Origin: SB21 sp964415295
Lineage (GTDB): Bacteria > CLD3 > SB21
Reading direction: 5' to 3'
NCBI GenBank assembly: GCA_964415295.1
Contig: CAYPYN010000005.1
Span: forward strand, 1 to 64,000
DNA length: 64,000 bases
Below the pieces are notes generated by a model. It was not told the DNA's origin. It did no database searches and was given only the letters and a program-made list of their open reading frames with translations. Of the stretch, positions 1 through 8,281 are shown one piece after another (within the stretch, counting starts at the first letter, position 1; each line of letters opens with the position of its first letter). The position numbers and the translations under genes were made by a program.

Positions 1-109
1 CCTGTACCATCGTGATAGCCGACGTCAGCGTCGTCTTGCCGTGATCTACGTGACCAATCGTACCGATGTTGATATGCGGCTTCGACCGGTTAAATTTTTC
101 CTTTGCCAT
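1..109 (-). CDS. tuf: Elongation factor Tu, N-terminal part (cut by window edge)
   Basis: Only the first 36 residues lie in the window; the gene continues beyond base 1. EF-Tu is the GTPase that brings aminoacyl-tRNA to the ribosomal A site. The reverse-strand reading starts M-A-K-E-K-F and reaches the P-loop GHVDHGKT at residues 19-26, which is diagnostic of EF-Tu. The ATG at 109 is preceded by a clear AGGAGA ribosome site about 7 nt away. It is the last gene of the str operon and follows fusA by 27 nt. Confidence 0.97.
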   Translation of the reverse strand, partial: MAKEKFNRSKPHINIGTIGHVDHGKTTLTSAITMVQ

Positions 110-136
110 GGTATTATCTCCTGATATCTATGGTTT

Positions 137-2218
137 TTATGCTTTTACTTTTTCTAACAACTGCTCTTCAACCGACTTCGGAACAGCACTATAATGATCG
201 AACTGCATTGTGTAGATAGCACGACCCTGAGTCGCGGAACGCAGCGTCGTCGCATAACCGAACATCTCGGCCAGCGGCACATGCGCGGCAACAACCTGCG
301 CGTCTTTTCTCTGGGTCATACCCATGATCTGACCGCGGCGGGAATTGAGATCGCCCATCACAGCGCCCAGATAATCTTCCGGCACTACCACTTCCACAGC
401 CATGATCGGCTCGAGGATAATGCCGCCGGCTTTTTTAACACCAGCCTGCAGAGCCATAGAGCCGGCGATTTTGAAGGCCATTTCACTGGAATCGACGTCG
501 TGGTAAGAACCGTCAAACAATTTGACCTTGATATCTTCCAGCGGATAACCGGCGAGAACACCGTTTTTCATCGCTTCTTTAATACCTTCTTCCGTAGGTC
601 TGATAAATTCTTTTGGAACTACGCCGCCCACGATCGCATTGACAAACTCAAAACCCTTACCGCGCTCGTTAGGTTCGATCTCGATCCAGACGTGGCCAAA
701 CTGACCGCGACCGCCGGACTGACGAACAAATTTACCCTCGACTTCAACTTTCTTCGTGATACCTTCTTTATAGGCCACCTGCGGTTTACCGACATTGGCT
801 TCGACCTTGAATTCGCGGAACATACGATCCACGATGATCTCGAGGTGAAGTTCACCCATACCTTTGATGATCGTTTGTCCCGTTTCTTCATTAGTAGAGA
901 CACGGAAGGTCGGATCTTCTTCGGACAGTTTACCCAAAGCTTCGCTGAGTTTTTCCTGATCGGCTTTGGTTTTGGGCTCGATCGCCACTTCGATCACCGG
1001 ATCCGGGAAGATCATTTTTTCTAAAAGGATCGGTGCGTCTTCGGCGCTAAGCGTATCGCCGGTCTTGGTGAATTTCAAACCGACCGCGGCGCAGATATCG
1101 CCGGCATAACATGCATCGATATCCTCACGGTGATTGGCATGCATCTGAAGCACGCGTCCGATACGTTCTTTCTTGCCGGTCGCAACATTAAGTACGTAGG
1201 AGCCCGCCTTGAGCATACCGGAATAGACACGGATGAAGGTCAATTTACCAACATACGGGTCGGTCATAATTTTAAATGCGAGCGCGCAGAATTTTTCGCT
1301 GTCGTCGATCTTTCGCTCGACTTCTTTGGAATGATCATCCGGATGATGACCTTTAAGAGAACCTGTTTCAAGCGGATTCGGGAGGAATGCAATAACCGCA
1401 TCCAGCAAACGCTGGACACCTTTGTTCTTGAACGAAGAACCGCAAAGCACCGGGGTGATGGCGCACTGAAGCGTTCCCTGGTGAATCGCTTTCATGATTT
1501 CCGTTTTGGTGATCTCGCCGCCATTAAGATATTTTTCCATCAATACTTCATCATAATCGGCAATCTGTTCGACCATGAACTGACGGGCATGCAACGCCTT
1601 ATCCATCAGGTCTTTCGGGATATCCATTTCGTCCCACTTCATACCCTGGGAAGCTTCGTCGAACACGATCGCTTTCATTTCGATCAGGTCGATGACGCCA
1701 TTGAACATGTCGCCTTCGCCCATAGGGAAAGTGACCGGAACCGGATGCGCGCCGAGGCGTTCCTTCATCATGTTGACCACATTGAAGAAATCCGCACCGA
1801 TACGGTCCATTTTGTTAACAAATGCAATACGCGGAACGCCGTACTTATCGGCCTGACGCCAGACGGTTTCCGACTGAGGCTCGACGCCGCCGACCGCACA
1901 AAACAGCGCAACCGCGCCGTCCAGCACGCGCAGAGAGCGCTCAACTTCAACGGTGAAATCCACGTGGCCGGGCGTATCTATAATATTGATACGATGATTC
2001 TTCCAAAAACAGGTGGTCGCGGCGGACGTGATCGTGATGCCGCGTTCTTTTTCCTGCTCCATCCAGTCCATCGTTGCCGCGCCGTCATGCACTTCGCCGA
2101 TGCGATGCAGAACACCCGTATAATATAATATACGTTCCGTCGTCGTCGTCTTACCGGCGTCAATGTGCGCCATGATCCCGATATTTCTGGTCTTTTCTAA
2201 CGAATACTGTCTGGGCAT
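137..2218 (-). CDS. fusA: Elongation factor G
   Basis: This is the ribosomal translocase GTPase, which moves tRNA and mRNA after peptide bond formation. The P-loop AHIDAGKT is at residues 17-24, the DTPGH switch motif near residue 81 and the NKMD guanine motif near residue 135. Domains II to V then follow with no gap. The 693 residues are full length for bacterial EF-G. The ATG at 2218 has an AGGA about 11 nt upstream. It is the third gene of the str operon, 40 nt after rpsG and 27 nt before tuf. Two long open frames on the opposite strand inside it are mirror frames, not genes. Confidence 0.99.
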   Translation of the reverse strand: MPRQYSLEKTRNIGIMAHIDAGKTTTTERILYYTGVLHRIGEVHDGAATMDWMEQEKERGITITSAATTCFWKNHRINIIDTPGHVDFTVEVERSLRVLDGAVALFCAVGGVEPQSETVWRQADKYGVPRIAFVNKMDRIGADFFNVVNMMKERLGAHPVPVTFPMGEGDMFNGVIDLIEMKAIVFDEASQGMKWDEMDIPKDLMDKALHARQFMVEQIADYDEVLMEKYLNGGEITKTEIMKAIHQGTLQCAITPVLCGSSFKNKGVQRLLDAVIAFLPNPLETGSLKGHHPDDHSKEVERKIDDSEKFCALAFKIMTDPYVGKLTFIRVYSGMLKAGSYVLNVATGKKERIGRVLQMHANHREDIDACYAGDICAAVGLKFTKTGDTLSAEDAPILLEKMIFPDPVIEVAIEPKTKADQEKLSEALGKLSEEDPTFRVSTNEETGQTIIKGMGELHLEIIVDRMFREFKVEANVGKPQVAYKEGITKKVEVEGKFVRQSGGRGQFGHVWIEIEPNERGKGFEFVNAIVGGVVPKEFIRPTEEGIKEAMKNGVLAGYPLEDIKVKLFDGSYHDVDSSEMAFKIAGSMALQAGVKKAGGIILEPIMAVEVVVPEDYLGAVMGDLNSRRGQIMGMTQRKDAQVVAAHVPLAEMFGYATTLRSATQGRAIYTMQFDHYSAVPKSVEEQLLEKVKA

Positions 2219-2258
2219 TTATATCAATTCCTGTTCTTTATTATTCTTTATATTGTTC

Positions 2259-2729
2259 TTACCAGCGGAAATGCGCGAACGCTTTGTTGGCTTCCGCCAT
2301 CTTATGAACATCTTCGCGCTTCTTGACGGCCGAACCTTCGTTGTTTGAAGCCGCTAATATTTCTTCCGCAATTTTGGTGGCCATACTGCGACCGGAACGT
2401 TCACGGGAATAAGTGATCAGCCAGCGAATGGCGAGGGTCTGACGGCGCTCGGCACGTACTTCCACAGGCACTTGGTAATTGGCACCTCCGACACGGCGCG
2501 AGCGAACTTCCAGAAGCGGAGCCACATTCTTAACGGCTTTTTCGAGAACTTCCAGGCCGTTCTTCCCGCTTTTCTTCTCAACGATTTCCAACGCATCGTA
2601 TAAAATACCTTCGGCTACACCTTTTTTGCCTTCCAGCATGATACAATTGATCAATTTGGAGACCAGCATACTTCCGAATTTCGGATCTACCGGGATTCTG
2701 CGTTTGGGGCTTCTTTTTCTTCTCGACAT
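2259..2729 (-). CDS. rpsG: 30S ribosomal protein S7
   Basis: Protein S7 is a primary 16S rRNA binder that nucleates assembly of the 30S head and lies near the E-site tRNA. The 156 residues match normal bacterial length. The conserved basic start (MSRRKRSPKRR) and the GGANYQVP and REDVHKMAEANKAFAHFRW blocks are readable. GAGG stands 5-6 nt before the ATG. It lies 25 nt after rpsL. In E. coli S7 represses its operon by binding between rpsL and rpsG; the spacer here is short and I see no obvious hairpin in it. Confidence 0.99.
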   Translation of the reverse strand: MSRRKRSPKRRIPVDPKFGSMLVSKLINCIMLEGKKGVAEGILYDALEIVEKKSGKNGLEVLEKAVKNVAPLLEVRSRRVGGANYQVPVEVRAERRQTLAIRWLITYSRERSGRSMATKIAEEILAASNNEGSAVKKREDVHKMAEANKAFAHFRW

Positions 2730-2754
2730 AATTCCTCTAAAATTGTTTGCTTAG

Positions 2755-3138
2755 TTATTTGGCGGCCGCTTTTTGTTTCTTCGTTCCGTATTTAGAACGG
2801 CTCTGCTTACGATCCTGAACACCCTGCGTATCAAGCACGCCGCGAACGATGTGGTAACGAACACCCGGCAAATCCTTCACACGGCCTCCGCGGATCAAAA
2901 CGATTGAGTGCTCCTGAAGGTTGTGACCTTCACCAGGGATGTAGGCGATCACCTCTATAGAATTGGACAAACGAACTTTGGCCACTTTACGGAGGGCCGA
3001 ATTCGGTTTTTTCGGGGTGGTCGTATACACTCTGGTGCAAACACCACGGCGCTGAGGGCATGATTGCAAAGCCGGAGATTTGGTCTTCCACGTCTTGGAG
3101 GTGCGGCCTTTGCGAATAAGCTGTTGAATCGTAGGCAT
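2755..3138 (-). CDS. rpsL: 30S ribosomal protein S12
   Basis: Protein S12 sits at the decoding centre and controls accuracy. The 127 residues include the TTPKKPNSALRK loop and the GGRVKDLPGVRYH loop. Both positions where lysine changes give streptomycin resistance in other bacteria are lysine here, so the protein looks wild type. The tail is basic and ends in KKQKAAAK. It is the first gene of the str operon, with AGGA upstream of the ATG and a leader of about 140 nt from the predicted promoter. Confidence 0.99.
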   Translation of the reverse strand: MPTIQQLIRKGRTSKTWKTKSPALQSCPQRRGVCTRVYTTTPKKPNSALRKVAKVRLSNSIEVIAYIPGEGHNLQEHSIVLIRGGRVKDLPGVRYHIVRGVLDTQGVQDRKQSRSKYGTKKQKAAAK

Positions 3139-3232
3139 TATAAATTCCTATAATTATTACAGTTAAACTAACTTATGTCTTCTTTTGTGAAACTCTGTCG
3201 TGACTTAAAAACCGGTGGTTTTTTTATCATTG

Positions 3233-3259
3233 CCTGCTCGGTTCAGTAAAACCAGCAGG
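3233..3259 (-). promoter_or_regulatory. Leader hairpin of the str operon
   Basis: In the 5' leader of rpsL the reverse strand reads CCTGCT-GGTT, a six-base loop, AACC, a bulged G, then AGCAGG. That is a 10-bp stem. About 20 nt further on lies an AAAACC-GGT-GGTTTT element followed by more U or A residues. The pair could be a translational operator, an attenuator, or a terminator for readthrough from 3364-4446. The sequence alone does not decide. Confidence 0.4.
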
Positions 3260-3283
3260 TTGAGTATCATTTTAGGAGTCGCA

Positions 3284-3312
3284 AATATAATGGATGAGAT
3301 ATGGAAAGTCAA
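3284..3312 (-). promoter_or_regulatory. Sigma70-type promoter of the str operon
   Basis: The reverse strand carries TTGACT at 3312-3307, a spacer of exactly 17 bases, and TATATT at 3289-3284. The start site would be near 3277. It is the only strong promoter-like pair in the 225-bp gap before rpsL, which supports it as the operon promoter. Confidence 0.75.
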
Positions 3313-3363
3313 GAGAAATATGAGGTTTTTGTAAAAATATTATTTATTGGCTAATCGGACTAC

Positions 3364-4446
3364 TTAACCTTGAGTTATTGCAGGAAGAACATATTTTGAA
3401 ATAATGTCAAAAATGGCCCATTCCTGGATGGTGGAAATGTCCGGATCAACAAAATAATTCGCCGTTGAGACAATAATAAGATCCCATTCCGGAAAAACGA
3501 CCAGAAACTGACCGCCATATCCGTAGCCCATGAACATATCTTCTCCATTGATCTGCCCAAGCCACCACAAATGCGCATAGTTATAATTCTTAAATGCGCC
3601 CCACTCGTTGGGATGAGGGTTATTCGTACTGGGAGAAAGTGAAGAATCCACCCACGTTGCGGGAACGATTTGTTTACCGTAAAGCGTTCCGTGTTTCAGA
3701 TAGAGGTAGCCGAACAGCGCCACTTCCTGCGGAGTGAAATACATTTCATTACCGCCAAAATAGACCCCCTGAGGATCTTGTTTCCATTCATCCACATCGA
3801 TTCCCATCGGATCAAAAAGAAATTCCTTGCCGTATTTCAATGTACTCTTTTGTGTCGCCTTGGTTATGATGCCGGACAGCAGATGCGTTTGGAAAGTATT
3901 ATACCGCATTCGTTCGCCGGGATTGAATACCAGCGGAGATTCTATGGTTGCTTTGATCCAGTTGGGAGAATTGTACAATCCCCAATAAACCCCGTAATTG
4001 TCTTCCGACTCGTCACGAATTCCCATCCGCATGGTCAGTAAATGGCGGATGGTAATTTGATATTTTCTCGAATCCATTCCGGAGTAGACATACTCGGGAA
4101 AATAGTCCAAAACTTTTTTTTCGAGACTGTCGATATCACCGCGATACAAAGCGATCCCTGCAATGGCCGAGAGAACGCTTTTTGATACGGACGCAATAAT
4201 GTGAGGCTTGGATCTACGGTAACCGTTGTAATAGTCCTCAGCAACGAGAAACCCGTTACGAATGACGACGAGGCCGTCGATAAACCCCGTATTCTCTGCA
4301 GATATAAATGCAGAGTCCAGGATCTGCGGATTCATGCCCTGTTCATAAGGCGTTGAAGAAGTCCAAAGATGCTGCTCGTCACGATGATCTTCACAACTGA
4401 GAATGAAGAGAATCAAAAAGAGGCTTTGCAGATGGGAGAATTTCAT
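3364..4446 (-). CDS. Serine hydrolase of the beta-lactamase class C / penicillin-binding family, lipoprotein
   Basis: The protein has the fold family of class C beta-lactamases, D-Ala carboxypeptidases and esterases. The S-V-S-K tetrad at residues 86-89 supplies the nucleophile and base. Tyr182 in RYNTFQ is the likely second motif, and GYGGQ near the C-terminus stands where KTG or HTG would be. I chose the ATG at 4446 over an in-frame one at 4542 because GGAGGAG stands 6 nt upstream and the new N-terminus is a lipoprotein signal ending in FILSC (Cys18). It should be an envelope lipoprotein of 360 residues. The substrate cannot be read; a true beta-lactamase is unlikely given the degenerate second and third motifs. 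Confidence 0.85.
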   Translation of the reverse strand: MKFSHLQSLFLILFILSCEDHRDEQHLWTSSTPYEQGMNPQILDSAFISAENTGFIDGLVVIRNGFLVAEDYYNGYRRSKPHIIASVSKSVLSAIAGIALYRGDIDSLEKKVLDYFPEYVYSGMDSRKYQITIRHLLTMRMGIRDESEDNYGVYWGLYNSPNWIKATIESPLVFNPGERMRYNTFQTHLLSGIITKATQKSTLKYGKEFLFDPMGIDVDEWKQDPQGVYFGGNEMYFTPQEVALFGYLYLKHGTLYGKQIVPATWVDSSLSPSTNNPHPNEWGAFKNYNYAHLWWLGQINGEDMFMGYGYGGQFLVVFPEWDLIIVSTANYFVDPDISTIQEWAIFDIISKYVLPAITQG

Positions 4447-4563
4447 GTCCGCTCCTCCCGGCAGAGCGTGGAGGAAAACCGTACGTCGTTTAGAATTAAA
4501 CGTTATGAGTTTAATTTTCGTTCCAACGGAAAGACTCTGCAATTCATAGGCAAAATGAAGGCC

Positions 4564-5130
4564 TTAGCTCGCGTTGCCAAGTTCCTCAAGTTTTACAAGT
4601 AATATATCCTCAATATTCGGGTCATTCAGATTCGGTGAGAAAGAAGGCGCCAGTAACTGGATCTTCTGTAGACAGACGGAGTAATTCTGAAGCTGAAGAT
4701 AGGAAGCCGCCTGAATCCAGACCAGATGTTCCGCTTTGATCCGCTCGTCCAGAGTTGATACGTAACCGGGTTGTTTACTTAATACAAAATTTGCTCTGTT
4801 AATGGCGTTCTGGGGCTGATCCAACGCCCACGACACGAAACTCCAGCCTGCGAAACCATCCATGATGGAATCGGCTGCCGCCGCAGTGAACTGCACCGAC
4901 GCGTCGGATAATTGATGGAGTCTCAGATAACACCACCCCGCGCCTACACGGGCCGGCGAACCCTGCTCGGGTATCAGATCCAGATACACCTCTAACGCTT
5001 CGGTGTAACTGCCGTCGGTAAATAGCACGTTGGCTTCTTTCAGAGTGGGCCCATTGTCTTTCTTGTCACTACAACCGGAAAAAGTGACTACGGCAACCCA
5101 TAAAATAAGCAGGATTCTGTTTCTTTTCAT
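4564..5130 (-). CDS. Small lipoprotein with tetratricopeptide-like helices
   Basis: A signal peptide ends in VTFSGC, so the protein is a predicted lipoprotein of 188 residues. The mature part reads as helical pairs with TPR spacing (ALEVYLDLIPEQGSPARVG and AGWCYLRLHQ), probably three to four repeats. Such proteins act as scaffolds in envelope assemblies. The second ATG (5130) is preferred because AAGGAG lies 6 nt before it and would touch the first ATG at 5136. It is in the minus-strand run below the S41 peptidase, 117 nt upstream of the serine hydrolase. No exact family is recognised. Confidence 0.7.
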   Translation of the reverse strand: MKRNRILLILWVAVVTFSGCSDKKDNGPTLKEANVLFTDGSYTEALEVYLDLIPEQGSPARVGAGWCYLRLHQLSDASVQFTAAAADSIMDGFAGWSFVSWALDQPQNAINRANFVLSKQPGYVSTLDERIKAEHLVWIQAASYLQLQNYSVCLQKIQLLAPSFSPNLNDPNIEDILLVKLEELGNAS

Positions 5131-5168
5131 GATCATCTCCTTATGTAATTTTTATAAAAACATGCATT

Positions 5169-5657
5169 CTATTTTTCATCACGGAAGGTCTCTGCTTGTG
5201 CAGCAAGTAACCATTGATTATCTTTTTTCTTTAAAACACTTAACACCGCATCATTGAATTTGACTGTTCTCATGTTCCCCAAAGAGTCTTTTTGAGAATA
5301 TTGAAATTGAAAGCTCGCTATATACCACGCCATTGTGCCATCGTCAGAAAAAACTATGACGGGGTCTCCCAGTTTTGTCGCGGCCGTATAATGTAATTTT
5401 TTGAATTGATCTTCAAATGCTCTCTTAGATTCGGCTCGGGATAATTTATCAATCTTACCGTTTCCAATGATATAAGCGCTGTCGGATTTGAATTCTACGG
5501 AGGCTTCGTCAACATTACCGTTGAGTAAACCTCGCAGATTTGTGTCCATGTTCTCCAGTATCATTTTTCGATCCGAAGCTTCGTTGATCGGTCGATTACC
5601 CTGCAAACATCCAATCAACAATAACGCAATAGATGTTACCTTTAGTAATTTCATCAT
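5169..5657 (-). CDS. NTF2/SnoaL-like lipoprotein (DUF4440 type)
   Basis: The 162-residue protein starts with a lipoprotein signal ending in LLLIGC. The remainder has the pattern of small NTF2-like cone domains: an N-terminal helix, a YIIG strand, a conserved central helix with RAFEDQFKKL, and a C-terminal strand pair ending in KKKDNQWLLAAQAETF. This ending is typical of SnoaL/DUF4440 proteins that scaffold or bind small ligands. It follows the S41 peptidase by 25 nt. The function is unknown. The ribosome site is weak (GGGTGGGACG). Confidence 0.7.
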   Translation of the reverse strand: MMKLLKVTSIALLLIGCLQGNRPINEASDRKMILENMDTNLRGLLNGNVDEASVEFKSDSAYIIGNGKIDKLSRAESKRAFEDQFKKLHYTAATKLGDPVIVFSDDGTMAWYIASFQFQYSQKDSLGNMRTVKFNDAVLSVLKKKDNQWLLAAQAETFRDEK

Positions 5658-5682
5658 ATCGTCCCACCCATTTCAAAATATT

Positions 5683-8250
5683 TTATTTCACAAATAGCAT
5701 CTTCTTCGTTTGAATGAATTTCCCGGCTTCCATGCGGTAGAGATAAACACCGCTGGATACCTGATTGCCCCCGTTGTTCCTTCCATCCCACATGACCTCG
5801 TAGCGACCCACGTCTCTGAATCCATTCACCAGGCTTCGCACTTCCTGTCCCAGTATATTGTAAACCCTCAGTGTCACCTTGCTCCCGGCCGGCACCGCAT
5901 AGCGTATGGTAGTCGTCGGATTGAACGGATTAGGGTAGTTGTTCTCTAAGGCAAACTCCTTGGGAACCGACTTATGATCCGGGTTGTAAAGAACGGCCAC
6001 GGTTCCTTTCTGAATATTCGATTCGATATGCCCTTCTTTTCCTTCGCCCCCCAGATAATGCCAATTCCCAGACTCATACCGGTAAACACCGATCTTGGAT
6101 TGATCCAATCCTCCTGCTTCATACCCGGCTTTTAAAACAACATTCCCACCCGATCCCGTTGTGATCACTTCCAATGGTTGACCCAGTAACGTCCATCCTA
6201 CCGGAAGGTCTACATTCGAAATTTGACTCGTCAGAAGATACCCTTCTCCCTTGCCCATGATGGAATAACTCTTATGAGTAACACCCTTCGAGAGTGTCGC
6301 AACCTGGTAATTACGCGTCATTGACGCCTGATTCAGATTAGCATCTGTAGCCGATACCTCAACACTCAAATTATTAGTATCGGTGAGTGTGTAATTGCCA
6401 AAATAGATCTCCCCTTGTTGCTGCAGGTTGACGACAGAGCCATTGACTTTCAGGGATACGCTGCCCATTATCTCATCCGCTCCGATGCCCCAGCGGACAA
6501 CATTGACTACCGGTGAAGCCAGAGCGCCTACGGTAACCTGAGGTGCTGTGGTATCCGCTGTGCTTAGCCAGTAATTGATCGCCGCTTCCAATACTTCATC
6601 TTTACCCTGACGGATCCCCTCAATCGTGGGATGAACTTCAATGTCGGGAACAATGCCGACACGCTGCGTGGGACGATGGTCGGGATAAAACCAGCCAAGG
6701 CCTGTGTAATATGTCGAAACTCCACCGGGCCAATATACTCTAGATATGTCACCGTCCGCTCCCGCTGTCTGGCTGCCTATAACCTTTGAACCGGGATGAT
6801 TCTGGAGCGCCATAATTGTGAACTCCGATAAAGATTGCGTTTCTTCTTCACATAGTACCATGATTTTGCGACTGTAAGGAGTTTTCAATGGAGAACCCCC
6901 GACATAATTATTAAACCACTCAAACGTCCCTGGATATTGGATATTTGGTGAGGTATATGCGCCATTGGAAACTTGCCCAGGAAAGAGGTATCGGCATAAG
7001 GTTTTTACAGTAGCAAAATCAGGGTAATTTCTTAAATCAAACACTATGGCGTTGGTTTTTTCGAATTCCGCAAACATCGAAGCTAAATCGGCTTCTCTTA
7101 ATTTCTCCATGTTGACATAACCGATAACTTTAGATGAATTTTGCAGTGAAATCTTTTCCCAAGTTGGTCCTGAGTTGAAGACCATGGCGCGCCAATTAGT
7201 AGAAGAAATATTCTTAGTCATATTCACATCACGCAAACCGTTAGTGTTCTCTAGTTTAAGAACGACCTGCTCATTCTGCTCTCCCCTGGTTATACGATTA
7301 TTGACGTTTCTCTCAATGGCTGCAGAATTCGACCCTTCCCTGTATTGTCTTATCTGATTGCGAATCGTATCGATGGAAATTCCGTCAATTTGACGGATGA
7401 TATCTCCTGGTTTGACGAGGCTTGTGTCCAGCGATTTGAAAACAACCGTTTCTGATCCTATTTGTTTAAGCCAGAACGGTAAATAGTATCCTGCAATGAT
7501 ATATATTGAATCAAGTCTAGAATCTACCGGCGTAAAAGCATGAGAATCATTGATACGTGTTTGCATCAACATTACGGATCTCTGATAAACAAGAGGATCG
7601 TTGGCGTCAATCATAATCGGAATAAATTCTTTTAAGACATCCTCCCAATTATTATCAATGATCTTCTTGTGAGGATAAAAGTATTGAATGACATTCCAAT
7701 ACCGGAATAATCCAAGCAAACGAATGGTAGCGTTCGATGGAAATCCAGTATTATTGTAGTTCTTATCTGTTTCAAAGGACGGATTTGCCCCGGGCCATGG
7801 TCCTGTTCTTGTCACGTAGAAATTATTCTGCGGTCCAAAACGAGTCTTAACGGCGATCAGCGAATCATGAACTACCCCTGATAAAGCGCCGTCCTCAATC
7901 CACGACAAATTTAGATTATATTTCAAGCTGTCGGGTACGGGAGGCAGCGAGACGTTTGAATTTGCCATTGGACCTGCTTTTTGGATCATGATCATCAAAG
8001 CATCTTTAAATTCCTGATCCGTTGTGGATGAGGTAATTTGCGGAATGGTTTGAATAAGAACGGAATCCCAATTTATTACGCCTTTCGCCACTTCCGAATG
8101 AAAGTATTTGAGGTAACCCCAAACTTTGGCGGTATAGTAAAGCCGGGAAACGGTTGTTGAATCAAGAGGTTGTGCTTTTAAAGTTGGCGAAAAGATAGAA
8201 TAGATCAGCAGAACGCAAACGATAAGCTCCGAACGTAATTTTTTTTTCAT
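5683..8250 (-). CDS. S41-family peptidase with PDZ-like segment and type IX secretion sorting domain
   Basis: The 855-residue protein has a signal peptide (to about residue 26, ending LKAQ) and an S41B/tricorn-like N-terminal helical part (AKVWGYLKYFH). A PDZ-like segment follows (KPGDIIRQIDGISI). In the catalytic core, QSLSE at 472-476 places the probable nucleophile at Ser473, followed by GSQTAGADGDIS. The C-terminal ~330 residues hold an Ig-like stretch, a conserved linker and the sorting module NYPNPFNPTTTIRY to the end, found on type IX substrates. It is therefore probably exported and attached to the cell surface. The C-terminal part is homologous to that of the next gene upstream (8282-11053). 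ATG at 8250, AGG-rich site upstream. Confidence 0.9.
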   Translation of the reverse strand: MKKKLRSELIVCVLLIYSIFSPTLKAQPLDSTTVSRLYYTAKVWGYLKYFHSEVAKGVINWDSVLIQTIPQITSSTTDQEFKDALMIMIQKAGPMANSNVSLPPVPDSLKYNLNLSWIEDGALSGVVHDSLIAVKTRFGPQNNFYVTRTGPWPGANPSFETDKNYNNTGFPSNATIRLLGLFRYWNVIQYFYPHKKIIDNNWEDVLKEFIPIMIDANDPLVYQRSVMLMQTRINDSHAFTPVDSRLDSIYIIAGYYLPFWLKQIGSETVVFKSLDTSLVKPGDIIRQIDGISIDTIRNQIRQYREGSNSAAIERNVNNRITRGEQNEQVVLKLENTNGLRDVNMTKNISSTNWRAMVFNSGPTWEKISLQNSSKVIGYVNMEKLREADLASMFAEFEKTNAIVFDLRNYPDFATVKTLCRYLFPGQVSNGAYTSPNIQYPGTFEWFNNYVGGSPLKTPYSRKIMVLCEEETQSLSEFTIMALQNHPGSKVIGSQTAGADGDISRVYWPGGVSTYYTGLGWFYPDHRPTQRVGIVPDIEVHPTIEGIRQGKDEVLEAAINYWLSTADTTAPQVTVGALASPVVNVVRWGIGADEIMGSVSLKVNGSVVNLQQQGEIYFGNYTLTDTNNLSVEVSATDANLNQASMTRNYQVATLSKGVTHKSYSIMGKGEGYLLTSQISNVDLPVGWTLLGQPLEVITTGSGGNVVLKAGYEAGGLDQSKIGVYRYESGNWHYLGGEGKEGHIESNIQKGTVAVLYNPDHKSVPKEFALENNYPNPFNPTTTIRYAVPAGSKVTLRVYNILGQEVRSLVNGFRDVGRYEVMWDGRNNGGNQVSSGVYLYRMEAGKFIQTKKMLFVK

Positions 8251-8281
8251 ATTACCTCCGCGGTTGTTTTGATGGCTTCTT

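Noticed and set aside
194..2128. Two long plus-strand open frames opposite fusA
   Set aside because: They mirror codon bias of a perfectly conserved fusA frame, have no ribosome site and no recognisable protein pattern.
3364..4446. Serine hydrolase as a true antibiotic beta-lactamase
   Set aside because: The SxxK tetrad is present, but the second and third motifs deviate from class C enzymes; many esterases and peptidases share the fold.
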